This document shows, piece after piece, positions 1-8,993 of a stretch of 64,000 nucleotides of DNA. Under the pieces are notes generated by a model. The model worked only from the letters and a program-made list of their open reading frames with translations. It had not been told where the DNA came from and ran no database searches. Each line of letters starts with the position of its first letter. Position 1 is the first letter of the stretch. Origin of the DNA: Duganella sp. BJB476 (GTDB lineage Bacteria; Pseudomonadota; Gammaproteobacteria; Burkholderiales; Burkholderiaceae_D); assembly GCF_003416895.1 (NCBI RefSeq), contig NZ_QVIO01000001.1, positions 1,116,001-1,180,000 of the forward strand, given 5' to 3'. The position numbers and the translations under genes are program-made.

Positions 1-330
1 ATGACCAAGACGGCGCAACTGGCGGTGTCGCGCGGACTGGCGGAGTCGGTTGCCGGCACCGGCATCACGGTCAACAGTGTGCTGCCCGGCCCGACGAAAT
101 CGCGTGGCGTTGGCGACTTCGTCGAAGGCATGGCGCGCTCGGCCGACAAGAGCTTCGAGCAGGTCGAAGCGGAGTTCTTCGACCATGTGCGGCCTACGTC
201 GTTGATCAAACGCTTCGGCACGCCGCAAGAGGTGGCCTCGCTCGTCGCCTACGTGGCAAGTCCGCTCGCGTCGGCGACCACCGGCGCGGCCTTGCGTGTC
301 GATGGCGGCGTGATCAAGAGCGCCTTCTGA
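1..330 (+). CDS. SDR family oxidoreductase, C-terminal fragment (cut by window edge)
   Basis: Only the last 109 residues lie in the window, so the gene starts upstream. The first residues, MTKTAQLAVSRGLAES, fit the helix after the SDR active site; Lys3 would be the lysine of the YxxxK pair, with its tyrosine just outside the window. Next come the family's 'GITVNSVLPGPTKS' strand and loop and the closing 'GAALRVDGGV' segment. It is therefore a classical NAD(P)-dependent short-chain dehydrogenase/reductase. The cofactor-binding TGxxxGxG motif and most of the substrate pocket are not visible, so no substrate can be named. The ATG at base 1 is internal, not a start codon. Confidence 0.85.
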   Translation: MTKTAQLAVSRGLAESVAGTGITVNSVLPGPTKSRGVGDFVEGMARSADKSFEQVEAEFFDHVRPTSLIKRFGTPQEVASLVAYVASPLASATTGAALRVDGGVIKSAF

Positions 331-359
331 AAAACAACGGCGAGGGCTTCGATTTCGAT

Positions 360-757
360 GTGGGCTACCGGCGTGTACAGGGTCGATACCTCCACGATGG
401 TATCGACTCAGTAGGGCGGCGAGAACCATTTGCGGCACAGCTTGACGACGTTGGCGACATCATCTACGCATCGGGCCAGGCCGCCGTCGGCCATTTCGAT
501 CCGCAGGCCCGGCAGGCGTTCGGGAATGTGGAAAAGGTATTGCTGGAAATGGGTCGACGATGAACCTTGTCATCAAGGTGGCGCTTTTCCTGGCCTCGAT
601 GGACGACGCGCCCAAGATGCTGGCGCTGCGCCGACTATGGTTTGCGCCGCCTTACCCGGCTGAATCGATGGCCGAAGTGAGCGCGCTCCACGTGCCCGGC
701 GCGAAGATCGTCGTCGACGTCATCGCCGCCTGGGCGGGGCCCCAGGCTACCTATTGA
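360..757 (+). pseudogene. RidA/YjgF-family remnant, frameshifted
   Basis: Two adjoining reading frames together resemble one RidA-type enamine/imine deaminase. The first (to about 560) carries 'IIYASGQAAVG' and 'ARQAFGNVEKVLLEMG', like the RidA core strand and helix. The second frame (from about 553 to 757) carries 'VIKVALFLASMDDAPKM', 'APPYPAESMAEVSALHVPGA' and 'VVDVIAAW', matching the C-terminal half. The frame changes near 550-560, where the first frame ends in Arg-Arg-stop. The N-terminal 20 or so residues do not look like RidA and may be damaged too. The rest of the 331-844 interval (about 758-844) shows nothing I can support. A sequencing error could also give this picture. Confidence 0.6.
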
Positions 758-844
758 ACGTCCCTGGGCGCCACGAGCTGTGGATGCAGCGGTGCGGGGC
801 CGGACATCTGTTCCGACCACGACGTACCGCCTGTCGCTGCAGGC

Positions 845-2875
845 TTAAGGCCTTGACGGCGCCGGGATCAGTTCCCACACAACGGTATCGGCAGCCGAGC
901 CGGCCGTCACGCTGACGCGGTTGGCACCGGGCGCCAGCTGTCCCGGCCAGGTGGCGACGTGGCCGATGACGGGCCGCTCACCCCAATCGACGCCGTTGAC
1001 CGCCAGCCTGGCCGTCGCCTGGTTGCTGTACACCTTGATTTCGACATCGGCCGCCGTGCGCTGCGTATGGCGGCGCGACGTGATGTACACCATGGGGCGG
1101 GTGGCGCCGTCGGTCCAGTTGGCCTGGTACCAGAAATACGCATCTTTTTTCACCGTGCGGTCGAAGCTGACCAGTCCCTTGTCGTTGAAGCCGGGTTGGT
1201 CGCCTTCGTTGCGTCCGGCGGAAGGAAAGTCGAAGCCGACCCAGACGAATTTCCCCCACAGCCAAGGCCGCTCTTCCAGCTGGCGCCATGCGGCTTCGTG
1301 GTACAGGGCCTGGTATTGTTCGGGATGCCAGCGGCCGCCCGCCAGCGGGCGTTGCGGCGGGTCCTGCTGCTGTTGCGGGCTGCCTCCCGCGCCATACTCG
1401 CTGACCGCAAGCGGAGTGGTCGGGCGGCGCATGCGGTTGCCGTCCAGGAAGGGGCCGAGATCGGCGAACTCCCCGTCGTACCAGCCGTAGTACACATTCG
1501 AGCCGACGGCATCGGTATGGGACGCCTGTGGCCCATCGACCGGGACACAGCAATTGGCGTACACCGTGGGCCGGGCGGGATCTTCGCGCTGCGCGATGCG
1601 CTGCATCAGCGCCAGTACCCGTGCGCTGGCCGCGTCCACCTTGTAAATCTCGTTCCCCAGTCCCCACACCGTGACGGCGGCGTGGTTGCGGTTCTGGCGG
1701 ATCAATTCGCGCAATTGCTGCACGCTGTTGGCCAGGAATTCGGCGCCGCCATCGACTTCCGCATTGAGCGGCATTTCCGTCCACACCAGCCAGCCGAGCC
1801 GGTCAGCCAGGTCGAGCGCATGTTGCGGATGCTGGTAGTGCGCGTGGCGCAAACCGGTGACGCCCAGGTCCGACAGGATGCGGTAGTCCGCATCGATGTC
1901 GGCATCGGTAACGGCCGGGCCCTTGCCCGGCAAGTAAGTCTGGTGCACGTTGACGCCATGTACCGCATAGGGGGCGCCATTGAGTAGCAGGCCGCGCACC
2001 GGATCAAGCCGGATGTCGCGCATTCCGGCCTGGAATGCCGACTGGTCGAGCAGGCGCTGACCGGAACTCAGTTCCGCCACGCTGGTGTACAGGTAGGGAT
2101 CGCGCGCGCCTTGCCACAGGCGGGGCGACGCCAGTTCGCGGCGCAGGACAACCGCCGTCACGCTGTGCGGCGGCAGGCTGACGGCCTTGCGCGCGGTGGC
2201 GACGACGCGGCGCCCGGCATCGCGCAGGCGCACAGTGACGATGGTGCGCACGGTCCGGCTGCCAGTGTTGGCCACGCGGGCGGTCCATTGCAGCGATGCG
2301 TTTGCCGATGAGACGCCGGAGGCGTTGAAATAGACTCCGGGGCCGCCGTAGTCCAGCATGTCGAAGTGCACGGCGCCGGTCGTGACCAGCCGGACTTGCC
2401 GGTACAGGCCGCCGGCCATGGTGTAGTCGCCGCCCAGCGGCGGCACGTTGCGGTTGATGCTGTTGTCGACTCGTACTTCAAGCGTATTGCGTCCCGTTTT
2501 CAGCCAGCGCGTGACGTCGAAGCGGAAGCGGGCGAAGCCGCCGGCATGGCGGCCCGCATGCCGGCCATTGATCCAGACATCCGTCACCAGCATGGCGCCG
2601 TCGAATTCGAGGTAGTGGCGCCGGCCGGGCTGCTGGCGCGGCAAAGTCAGGCTCCGGCGGTACCATGCGGCGCCCCGGTAGTAGCTGGGACTGGCGCCGT
2701 CGTCGGCATTGAAGCTGTGGGGCAGGGACACGGTTTGCCAGGCTGGATGGTCCGCCTTGCGGAACTGCCAGTCGCCGTCCAGCGGCAGGGTAAGGCGCGC
2801 TTGCGCCAGGGTGGCCGCAGGCGCGAGCAGCAGCGGTGGCAAGATCCACTTCCAGATCGATAACAATTTGCGCAT
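845..2875 (-). CDS. Secreted glycoside hydrolase family 2 protein (beta-galactosidase/glucuronidase type)
   Basis: A 676-residue protein with an N-terminal signal peptide (basic start, hydrophobic stretch to about residue 24), so probably periplasmic or exported. The GH2 order is visible: a jelly-roll sugar-binding domain (about 30-200, with 'LPHSFNADDG' and 'YRGAAWYRR'), an Ig-like domain (about 200-300), then a TIM barrel. The likely acid/base Glu is in 'VWGLGNEIYK' near residue 407 and the likely nucleophile in 'AVSEYGAGG' near 493. The C-terminal part looks like the DUF4982/GH2 C-terminal domain. It retains beta-glycosides; galactoside versus glucuronide specificity cannot be told from sequence. 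It is a single gene, not obviously in an operon with its neighbours. Confidence 0.85.
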   Translation of the reverse strand: MRKLLSIWKWILPPLLLAPAATLAQARLTLPLDGDWQFRKADHPAWQTVSLPHSFNADDGASPSYYRGAAWYRRSLTLPRQQPGRRHYLEFDGAMLVTDVWINGRHAGRHAGGFARFRFDVTRWLKTGRNTLEVRVDNSINRNVPPLGGDYTMAGGLYRQVRLVTTGAVHFDMLDYGGPGVYFNASGVSSANASLQWTARVANTGSRTVRTIVTVRLRDAGRRVVATARKAVSLPPHSVTAVVLRRELASPRLWQGARDPYLYTSVAELSSGQRLLDQSAFQAGMRDIRLDPVRGLLLNGAPYAVHGVNVHQTYLPGKGPAVTDADIDADYRILSDLGVTGLRHAHYQHPQHALDLADRLGWLVWTEMPLNAEVDGGAEFLANSVQQLRELIRQNRNHAAVTVWGLGNEIYKVDAASARVLALMQRIAQREDPARPTVYANCCVPVDGPQASHTDAVGSNVYYGWYDGEFADLGPFLDGNRMRRPTTPLAVSEYGAGGSPQQQQDPPQRPLAGGRWHPEQYQALYHEAAWRQLEERPWLWGKFVWVGFDFPSAGRNEGDQPGFNDKGLVSFDRTVKKDAYFWYQANWTDGATRPMVYITSRRHTQRTAADVEIKVYSNQATARLAVNGVDWGERPVIGHVATWPGQLAPGANRVSVTAGSAADTVVWELIPAPSRP

Positions 2876-2945
2876 GGGACATTGTGCGGAATCGCCATGC
2901 GCGCGGCAATTATGAAATTGCTCAGACCCGTAATGAAATCTATTA

Positions 2946-3539
2946 CTAATCGCGTACCCAGCCGCGTTGGATCAAGGGCCGGAACACGCTGCGATACAGC
3001 CGTTCGGCCGGCGGATAGAACAGCTCAGGCAGCGCACCGAAGCGGCGAGCCGTCAGCGCACCGACGGCGCCGATCAGCAACGCGCCCGCCATGTCGGCCG
3101 GATAGTGGACGCCGATGTAGATGCGCGCCCAGGCGATCGGCACGCCGAGCAAGGCCAGCAGGGTGCCGCTACGGCGGGTCGCAGGATGCAGGCACAGGCT
3201 CAGCGCCACGGACCACAGCAATGTCAGGTGATCGCTGGGGAAGGATGCGTCAGCTGCATGGTCGACCCATGCATGGGCGATGCCGGCCATGAAGGGCCGC
3301 GGGTGCGGCCATAGCATGCCGGCCCCTTGTGCCAGGGCGAGCGCGATGGCGGCGGCCACGCAGGATTCCAGCGCGGCCTTGCGCCAGTCGGAGCGGCCGC
3401 GCAGCCAACCGGCCACCAGCAGCAGCGGCACGGCCAGGATGGCCCACTCGGCCAGTGCGATGGCCAGGGTCAATATCTGTGGCGCTGGCGCCGGCGGCGC
3501 GGCCAGCATAAGGAATAGTTCGGTGTTCAATGTATTCAT
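2946..3539 (-). CDS. PAP2-family phosphatase, YbjG/BcrC-like (undecaprenyl-diphosphatase)
   Basis: An inner-membrane protein of 197 residues from the chosen ATG at 3539; an in-frame ATG at 3581 would add 14 residues. I chose 3539 because 'MNTLNTELFLML' aligns with the start and length of YbjG. It has hydrophobic helices throughout and the PAP2 signatures in order: 'WPHPRPF', 'ASFPSDHLTL', and 'ARIYIGVHYPADM' carrying the catalytic His and Asp. The lysine usual in the first PAP2 motif is absent, as in the YbjG/BcrC subgroup. These enzymes remove a phosphate from undecaprenyl diphosphate on the periplasmic face, recycling the carrier for peptidoglycan and conferring some bacitracin tolerance. 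The exact lipid substrate is inferred from the subgroup. Confidence 0.8.
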   Translation of the reverse strand: MNTLNTELFLMLAAPPAPAPQILTLAIALAEWAILAVPLLLVAGWLRGRSDWRKAALESCVAAAIALALAQGAGMLWPHPRPFMAGIAHAWVDHAADASFPSDHLTLLWSVALSLCLHPATRRSGTLLALLGVPIAWARIYIGVHYPADMAGALLIGAVGALTARRFGALPELFYPPAERLYRSVFRPLIQRGWVRD

Positions 3540-3635
3540 GAGAGCCTGAAGGGTTAGCGCGGGACTTGCATCGCGTCTCATGATACGGAACCGAGAATGA
3601 ATATCTGATTAAAATTGATGGCCCTGCATGCGCGC

Positions 3636-5120
3636 TCAAAGGTGGGCGCGTATCGCCCGTGCCAGCTGTGCGAACGCCGGCGCGATATGGGCCGATTCCA
3701 CGCAGGCATAGCCCAGCACCAGCCCGGACTGGCTGCGCGCCTGCTGATGGTAGTAGCCCGACAATGGCCGCACCGCGATGCCCATCTCCTGCGCCGTTTG
3801 TGCCACCGCGCGGTCGTCGCAGGCCGGCGGCAGGTACAGGGTCAGGTGCAGGCCGGCATCGGCGCCGGCCGCGTGCACCTGTTCCGGTGCGAACTCGGCG
3901 GCGATGGCCCGCTGCAATATCTCCAGCCTGCTGCCATACAGCAGGCGCATGCGGCGGATATGGGCGTTGAAATGGCCACGCTCGATGAACGCCGCCATGG
4001 TCGCCTGTAGCGGTGCATGGCCGGACCGGTACACCTCTTCCATGCCGGTCACGAAGGCCGGCGCCAGCGCTTCCGGCAGCACCAGGTAGCCCAGCCGCAG
4101 GCCGGGAAACATGGTCTTGCTGAAGGTGCCCATGTACAGCACCCGATCCCCGCGGTCCATGCCTTGCAGCGAAGCGAGCGGCCGGCCGCCGTAGCGGAAT
4201 TCGCTGTCGTAGTCGTCCTCGATGATCCAGCAGCCGTGACGTTGCGCATACTCCAGCAGCATGCGGCGGCGCGACAGGCTCATCACCGTCCCCAGCGGAT
4301 ACTGGTGCGACGGCGTCACGAAGATGAAGCGCGGCGGCCGCGCCAGCTGGCCCGGCTTCGGGCAGATGCCTTCCTGGTCCAGGCCCACCGGCCGGATCTC
4401 CACACCCGCCGCCGCCAGCATATTGCGCGCGCCCCAGTAGCAGGGATCCTCCACCCACGCCGCGTCGCCCGGATCGCTGAGCAGGCGCATGCACATGTCG
4501 ATCGACTGGTGGATGCCGCCGGTGATGACGATCTGCTCCGGCGTGCAGTCCACCGAACGCGATACCTTCAGGTAGTTGGCTAGCGCCTCGCGCAAGGGGT
4601 GGTAGCCGCCGCCATGGCCGTAGGTGAGGCTGGCGACCGGCGGATTGCGCCAGATGCGCGATTGCAGCGCGTTCCAGGTCTTGTGCGGGAACTGTGTCAC
4701 GTCCGGCACGCCGGGCACGAAAGCTCCCCATTGCTGCTGGGCGGCGCCGGCGTGGGCCACCAGCTTGCGGCCGCGTTGCGACAGGGCGCTGTGCGCATTG
4801 GCCGCCGCCGGCTTGCGGCGCGTGCTGGCCGGCGGCGCGCCGTCGAGCATCGGCACGGTGTCGGTCACGTAGGTGCCGCCGCTGCCGCGCGTTTCCAGAT
4901 AGCCTTCGGCCAGCAGCTGCTCGTAGCCATACAGGACGGTGTTGCGCGAAAGGCCCAGCTGGAGCGCCAGATCGCGGCTGGACGGCAGGCGCGTGTCGGC
5001 CGGCAGCACGCGGTCGAGGATGAGCTGGCGCAACAGCTGGTAGATCCGCTGGTTGCGGGGCTGGCCGGGAGCTTTGTCGAGATGGAGCAGCAGGTAGTCG
5101 GAGACGGTGAAGGTGCGCAT
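3636..5120 (-). CDS. MocR/GabR-type regulator (GntR helix-turn-helix fused to aminotransferase-like domain)
   Basis: A 494-residue PLP-dependent transcription factor. Residues about 15-85 form the GntR winged helix, with 'LPSSRDLALQLGLSRNTVL' as recognition region. From about 130 to the end it is a fold-type I aminotransferase domain. Lys335 in 'GTFSKTMFPGLRLG' is the predicted PLP Schiff-base lysine. MocR proteins sense an amine or PLP adduct and usually control the divergently transcribed neighbour. Here that is gabT-gabD, starting 118 bp away, with repeat elements between. By analogy with Bacillus GabR it probably activates GABA catabolism; that role is inferred from synteny, since MocR proteins also control pdx, tau and other genes. 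Confidence 0.9.
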   Translation of the reverse strand: MRTFTVSDYLLLHLDKAPGQPRNQRIYQLLRQLILDRVLPADTRLPSSRDLALQLGLSRNTVLYGYEQLLAEGYLETRGSGGTYVTDTVPMLDGAPPASTRRKPAAANAHSALSQRGRKLVAHAGAAQQQWGAFVPGVPDVTQFPHKTWNALQSRIWRNPPVASLTYGHGGGYHPLREALANYLKVSRSVDCTPEQIVITGGIHQSIDMCMRLLSDPGDAAWVEDPCYWGARNMLAAAGVEIRPVGLDQEGICPKPGQLARPPRFIFVTPSHQYPLGTVMSLSRRRMLLEYAQRHGCWIIEDDYDSEFRYGGRPLASLQGMDRGDRVLYMGTFSKTMFPGLRLGYLVLPEALAPAFVTGMEEVYRSGHAPLQATMAAFIERGHFNAHIRRMRLLYGSRLEILQRAIAAEFAPEQVHAAGADAGLHLTLYLPPACDDRAVAQTAQEMGIAVRPLSGYYHQQARSQSGLVLGYACVESAHIAPAFAQLARAIRAHL

Positions 5121-5145
5121 GGCCCAGTATAGCGTGGGCAGAATC

Positions 5146-5191
5146 TTGGTACCATCTAAAAATCGAAATTGGCACTATCAACTGGTGCCAA
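5146..5191. promoter_or_regulatory. Candidate MocR operator repeats between the regulator and gabT
   Basis: The divergent intergenic region holds three related elements: TTGGTACCA (5146-5154, containing the palindrome TGGTACCA), TTGGCACTA (5169-5177) and CTGGTGCCAA (5182-5191). Repeated half-sites between a MocR gene and its target are typical of this family. The repeats are directly visible; their assignment to this regulator is inference. Confidence 0.5.
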
Positions 5192-5238
5192 GGCGGGCGA
5201 CCATGGAGGCCTCTTAACTCGTCATGGCAGGAAGCAGC

Positions 5239-6507
5239 ATGGATACCAATCGCGATTGGCAGCAGCGCAAGAACCAGAGCACCCCGCGCGGCGTGGGCGT
5301 GATGTGCGATTTCTACGCGGAGCGCGCGTTGAATGCGGAGCTGTGGGATATCGAAGGGCGCCGCTTTATCGACTTCGGCGCCGGCATCGCGGTGCTCAAC
5401 ACAGGCCATAGCCACCCGCGCATACTGGCCGCCGTCAGCGAGCAGTTGCAGCGCTTCAGCCACACCGCCTACCAGATCGTGCCTTACGCCTCCTATGTCG
5501 CGTTGGCCGAGAAGATCAACCAGATCACGCCCGGTAACCATGCCAAGAAAACGGCTTTCTTCAGCACCGGCGCCGAGGCGGTCGAAAATGCGATCAAGAT
5601 CGCCCGTTCCGCCACCGGCCGCGCGGGTGTGATTGCCTTCAGCGGCGGCTTCCACGGCCGCACCATGATGGGCATGGCGCTGACCGGCAAGGTCGAACCC
5701 TATAAAACCGGCTTCGGTCCATTTCCGGCCGAGGTGTTCCATGCGCCGTTCCCCAACGCGCTGCATGGCGTCACGGTGGAGCAGTCGCTGGCCGCGCTCA
5801 ACACGCTGTTCAAGGCAGATATCGAACCGAAGCGGGTGGCCGCCATCATCATCGAGCCAGTGCAGGGCGAGGGCGGTTTCTATGTCGCGCCGCCGGAATT
5901 CATGCGGGCCTTGCGCGCGCTGTGCGATACCCACGGCATCCTGCTGATCGCCGACGAGATCCAGACCGGCTTCGCCCGCACCGGCAAGATGTTCGCGATG
6001 GACCACTACGACGTGCTGCCGGACCTGATGACGATGGCCAAAAGCCTGGCCGGGGGACTGCCGCTGTCGGCGGTGTGCGGCCGCGCCGAGATCATGGACG
6101 CGCCGGGGCCGGGCGGCTTGGGCGGCACCTACGGCGGCAATCCGCTGGCGGTGGCGGCGGCGCACGCGGTGCTGGAGGTGATCGAGGAGGAACGGCTGTG
6201 CGAACGCGCGGTGACGGTGGCGCAGCGCCTGCGCGACCGGTTGGAGGTGGCGCGCGCCGATGTGCCGGAGATCGCCGAGGTACGCGGCATCGGCGCGATG
6301 CTGGCGGTGGAGTTCCGCGACCCGCAAACCGGCGCGCCGAATCCCGCCTTCACCAAGAAGGTCCAGGCGCACGCGATGAGCAATGGCTTGCTGCTGCTAA
6401 CCTGTGGCGGCTACGGCCAGGTGATACGTTTCCTGTGCCCGTTGACGATAGGCGACGCGGTGCTGGACGAAGCGCTCGACATCCTCGACGCAGCCCTGCG
6501 TGCATAA
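5239..6507 (+). CDS. gabT: 4-aminobutyrate--2-oxoglutarate aminotransferase
   Basis: Transfers the amino group of GABA to 2-oxoglutarate, giving succinate semialdehyde and glutamate in the cytoplasm. It has 422 residues from the ATG at 5239, which has AGGAAG just upstream; an in-frame ATG at 5224 would add five residues. With the chosen start the PLP lysine in '[14 protein letters not shown]' is residue 268, the same number as in E. coli GabT. Class III aminotransferase landmarks include '[13 protein letters not shown]', '[16 protein letters not shown]', '[16 protein letters not shown]' and '[14 protein letters not shown]'. gabD follows after 10 bases, so the pair can convert GABA to succinate. 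A 5-aminovalerate activity is also known in this family. Confidence 0.92.
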   Translation: MDTNRDWQQRKNQSTPRGVGVMCDFYAERALNAELWDIEGRRFIDFGAGIAVLNTGHSHPRILAAVSEQLQRFSHTAYQIVPYASYVALAEKINQITPGNHAKKTAFFSTGAEAVENAIKIARSATGRAGVIAFSGGFHGRTMMGMALTGKVEPYKTGFGPFPAEVFHAPFPNALHGVTVEQSLAALNTLFKADIEPKRVAAIIIEPVQGEGGFYVAPPEFMRALRALCDTHGILLIADEIQTGFARTGKMFAMDHYDVLPDLMTMAKSLAGGLPLSAVCGRAEIMDAPGPGGLGGTYGGNPLAVAAAHAVLEVIEEERLCERAVTVAQRLRDRLEVARADVPEIAEVRGIGAMLAVEFRDPQTGAPNPAFTKKVQAHAMSNGLLLLTCGGYGQVIRFLCPLTIGDAVLDEALDILDAALRA

Positions 6508-6517
6508 GGAGAAACGA

Positions 6518-7975
6518 ATGAAACTGACATTAAAAGATCCAACCCTGCTGCGCCAGCAGGCCTACATCAACGGCGAGTGGAGCGATGCCGATGGCGGCGC
6601 CACGCTGGCCGTGGCCAATCCCGCCACCGGCGAGCAGCTCGGCGCCGTGCCGCTGATGGGCGCAGCCGAGACGCGCCGCGCCATCGCCGCCGCCAACGCC
6701 GCCTGGCCCGCATGGCGCAAGAAGAGCGCCAAGGAGCGCGCCGTCACCCTGCGCAAGTGGAATGACCTGATCCTGGCAAACGCCGAAGACCTGGCGCAGC
6801 TGATGACGGCGGAGCAGGGCAAGCCTCTGGCCGAGTCGCGCGGCGAAGTGGCTTACGGCGCTTCCTTCATCGAATGGTTCGGCGAGGAAGCCAAGCGTGT
6901 GGCCGGCGAGACCCTGGCATCGCCATGGACGGACCGCCGCCTGCTGGTGACCAGGGAGCCGATCGGTGTCTGCGCCGCAATCACGCCGTGGAACTTCCCG
7001 ATTGCAATGATCACCCGCAAGGTCGGTCCGGCGCTGGCCGCCGGCTGCACCATGGTGCTCAAGCCGGCGGAAGCCACGCCATTTTCAGCGCTGGCGCTGG
7101 CACTGCTGGCCGAACGTGCAGGCGTGCCGGCCGGCGTATTCAGCGTGGTGACCGGCAAGCCGAAGGACATCGGCGCCGAGATGACGTCCAACCCCACCGT
7201 GCGCAAGCTGACCTTCACCGGCTCGACGGCGGTGGGCCGTCTGCTGATGGAGCAGAGCGCCAAGACCATCAAGAAGCTGTCGCTGGAACTGGGCGGCAAC
7301 GCGCCGTTCATCGTGTTCGACGATGCCGACCTCGATGCGGCGGTGGAGGGCGCGCTGGCGTCCAAGTACCGCAATGCCGGCCAGACCTGCGTCTGCGCCA
7401 ACCGCATCTACGTGCAGGACGGCGTGTACGAGCAGTTCGCCGAAAAGCTGGTGGCCGCCGTGGCCAAGCTCAAAGTCGGCAACGGCGCGGATGATGGCAT
7501 CACCCAAGGTCCGCTGATCGACGAGAAGGCGGTGCAGAAGGTCGAGCAGCATGTGGCCGACGCGCTGGCCAAGGGCGGCCGTCTGCTGGCCGGCGGCCGG
7601 CGGCACGCGCTGGGCCACAGCTTCTTCCAGCCGACCGTGATCGCCGACGTCACCAGCGACATGATCGTCGCCACCGAGGAAACCTTCGGCCCGTTGGCGC
7701 CGCTGTTCCGCTTCAAGTCCGACGAGGAAGTGATCGCGCTCGCCAACGACACCGAGTTCGGCCTGGCCAGCTACTTCTACTCGCGCGACATCGGCCGCAT
7801 CTGGCGCGTGGCGGAAGGGCTGGAGAGCGGCATGGTAGGCGTCAACACCGGCCTGATCTCCAACGAAATCGCGCCATTCGGCGGCGTCAAGCAATCGGGC
7901 CTGGGGCGCGAGGGATCGCACCACGGCATCGACGACTATCTGGTGATGAAATACGTCTGCCTGGGCGGACTCTAA
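6518..7975 (+). CDS. gabD: Succinate-semialdehyde dehydrogenase (NADP+ type)
   Basis: Oxidises succinate semialdehyde to succinate, completing the GABA shunt begun by gabT. The ATG at 6518 follows AAGGAG at 6506-6511, better placed than the in-frame GTG at 6500. The protein has 485 residues, close to E. coli GabD (482). ALDH landmarks are 'ITPWNFPIAMITRK', 'FTGSTAVGRLL', the general-base Glu in 'LELGGNAPF' and nucleophile Cys291 in 'NAGQTCVCANR'. The last four bases overlap the convergent LysR gene. Confidence 0.93.
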   Translation: MKLTLKDPTLLRQQAYINGEWSDADGGATLAVANPATGEQLGAVPLMGAAETRRAIAAANAAWPAWRKKSAKERAVTLRKWNDLILANAEDLAQLMTAEQGKPLAESRGEVAYGASFIEWFGEEAKRVAGETLASPWTDRRLLVTREPIGVCAAITPWNFPIAMITRKVGPALAAGCTMVLKPAEATPFSALALALLAERAGVPAGVFSVVTGKPKDIGAEMTSNPTVRKLTFTGSTAVGRLLMEQSAKTIKKLSLELGGNAPFIVFDDADLDAAVEGALASKYRNAGQTCVCANRIYVQDGVYEQFAEKLVAAVAKLKVGNGADDGITQGPLIDEKAVQKVEQHVADALAKGGRLLAGGRRHALGHSFFQPTVIADVTSDMIVATEETFGPLAPLFRFKSDEEVIALANDTEFGLASYFYSRDIGRIWRVAEGLESGMVGVNTGLISNEIAPFGGVKQSGLGREGSHHGIDDYLVMKYVCLGGL

Positions 7976-8898
7976 CGAGCGTGCGCATCCAGCAGGCATT
8001 GCTGGAATGCGAGCGCAACGCGGGACGGCCGGGGCGAGCCGCGCAGTATCGCGACGAAATCGCACTCGTAGCGGAATAGCGCCGGATGCACGGCGCGCAT
8101 CTTGCCGTCCGCAACAAAGCCCCGCGCATAATGGTCCGGCAAGAAGCCCAGGTACTTGCCGGACAAAATCAAGGTGGCGATCGATTCCTGGTCGAAGCCT
8201 GTGGCCTTGCGCGGCAGCCGTACCTGCTGGCTGATCTCCATATTGGGCGAGTGATAGCCCAGTCCTGCGAATTGGTAACCGCGTATGCCGTGCCAATCCA
8301 AGCCCGCGTCAGCGCGCGCAAACAGCGGGTGATCCGCTCCGCAGTGCAGCAGCATCGTCTCGCCAAACAGCGTGTCGTAGCTCAGGCTTTCCGAACTGCG
8401 GTGCGCCGGAATAATCCCGACCTGGAACTGGCCGTCGATGACGCCGCGTTCAATCATGTTGATCGTCGCCACGTGAAAGTTCAACGCCACATCCGGCGCC
8501 AGCTCGGCGAACAAGGCGATCGCCTCGCTGATCTTGCAGGCCGGATTGCTGGCCGTCTTGTCGAATACCGCCACATGCAGCTGGCCGCCCATGCGGCGAT
8601 GGATGTCGTCCACGCTGGCGCGAAAGATGTCGGCGGAGGCCAGCAGGCGCTGGGTTTCCTCGTAAATGCGTTCGCCCTCTGCGGTCAGCGCAAAGCCGGC
8701 CCGGCCACGGCTGCACAGGCGCAGTTTCAGCCGTTCTTCCAGATCCTTCACATGCCGGCTGACCGTGGAGATGCCGATGTTGAGCTCCAGCCCGGCCGCA
8801 GCCATGCCGCCGCAATCGGCCACGCTTTTAAACACCTGCAGCAAGCGAAAATCCATGTCGCTCAACTGTCCCAGTACGGCCTTGGTCTTTGGTTGCAT
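7972..8898 (-). CDS. LysR-family transcriptional regulator
   Basis: A 308-residue LysR protein with an N-terminal winged helix (about residues 14-75; 'MDFRLLQVFKSVADCGGM', 'ISTVSRHVKDLEERL') and a periplasmic-binding-protein-like effector domain from about 100. It is divergent from the omega-amino acid aminotransferase/mmsA pair, with 95 bp between start codons, and converges on gabD. The position suggests control of the beta-alanine pathway genes, possibly by an omega-amino acid. The effector cannot be read from sequence. Confidence 0.88.
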   Translation of the reverse strand: MQPKTKAVLGQLSDMDFRLLQVFKSVADCGGMAAAGLELNIGISTVSRHVKDLEERLKLRLCSRGRAGFALTAEGERIYEETQRLLASADIFRASVDDIHRRMGGQLHVAVFDKTASNPACKISEAIALFAELAPDVALNFHVATINMIERGVIDGQFQVGIIPAHRSSESLSYDTLFGETMLLHCGADHPLFARADAGLDWHGIRGYQFAGLGYHSPNMEISQQVRLPRKATGFDQESIATLILSGKYLGFLPDHYARGFVADGKMRAVHPALFRYECDFVAILRGSPRPSRVALAFQQCLLDAHAR

Positions 8899-8993
8899 AA
8901 AACGCTAACTAAGCATTGATAGGTTGATAAATATGGAAGTGAAATCTTACCCTAGAATCGACGCCATCAACGCTTTTTTAACAGGAGACGAAC

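Noticed and set aside
3250..6372. A 1040-residue open frame on the minus strand
   Set aside because: It lies antisense to gabT and out of frame across the MocR and phosphatase genes; its sequence is His/Arg/Ala-rich shadow protein without any family motif.
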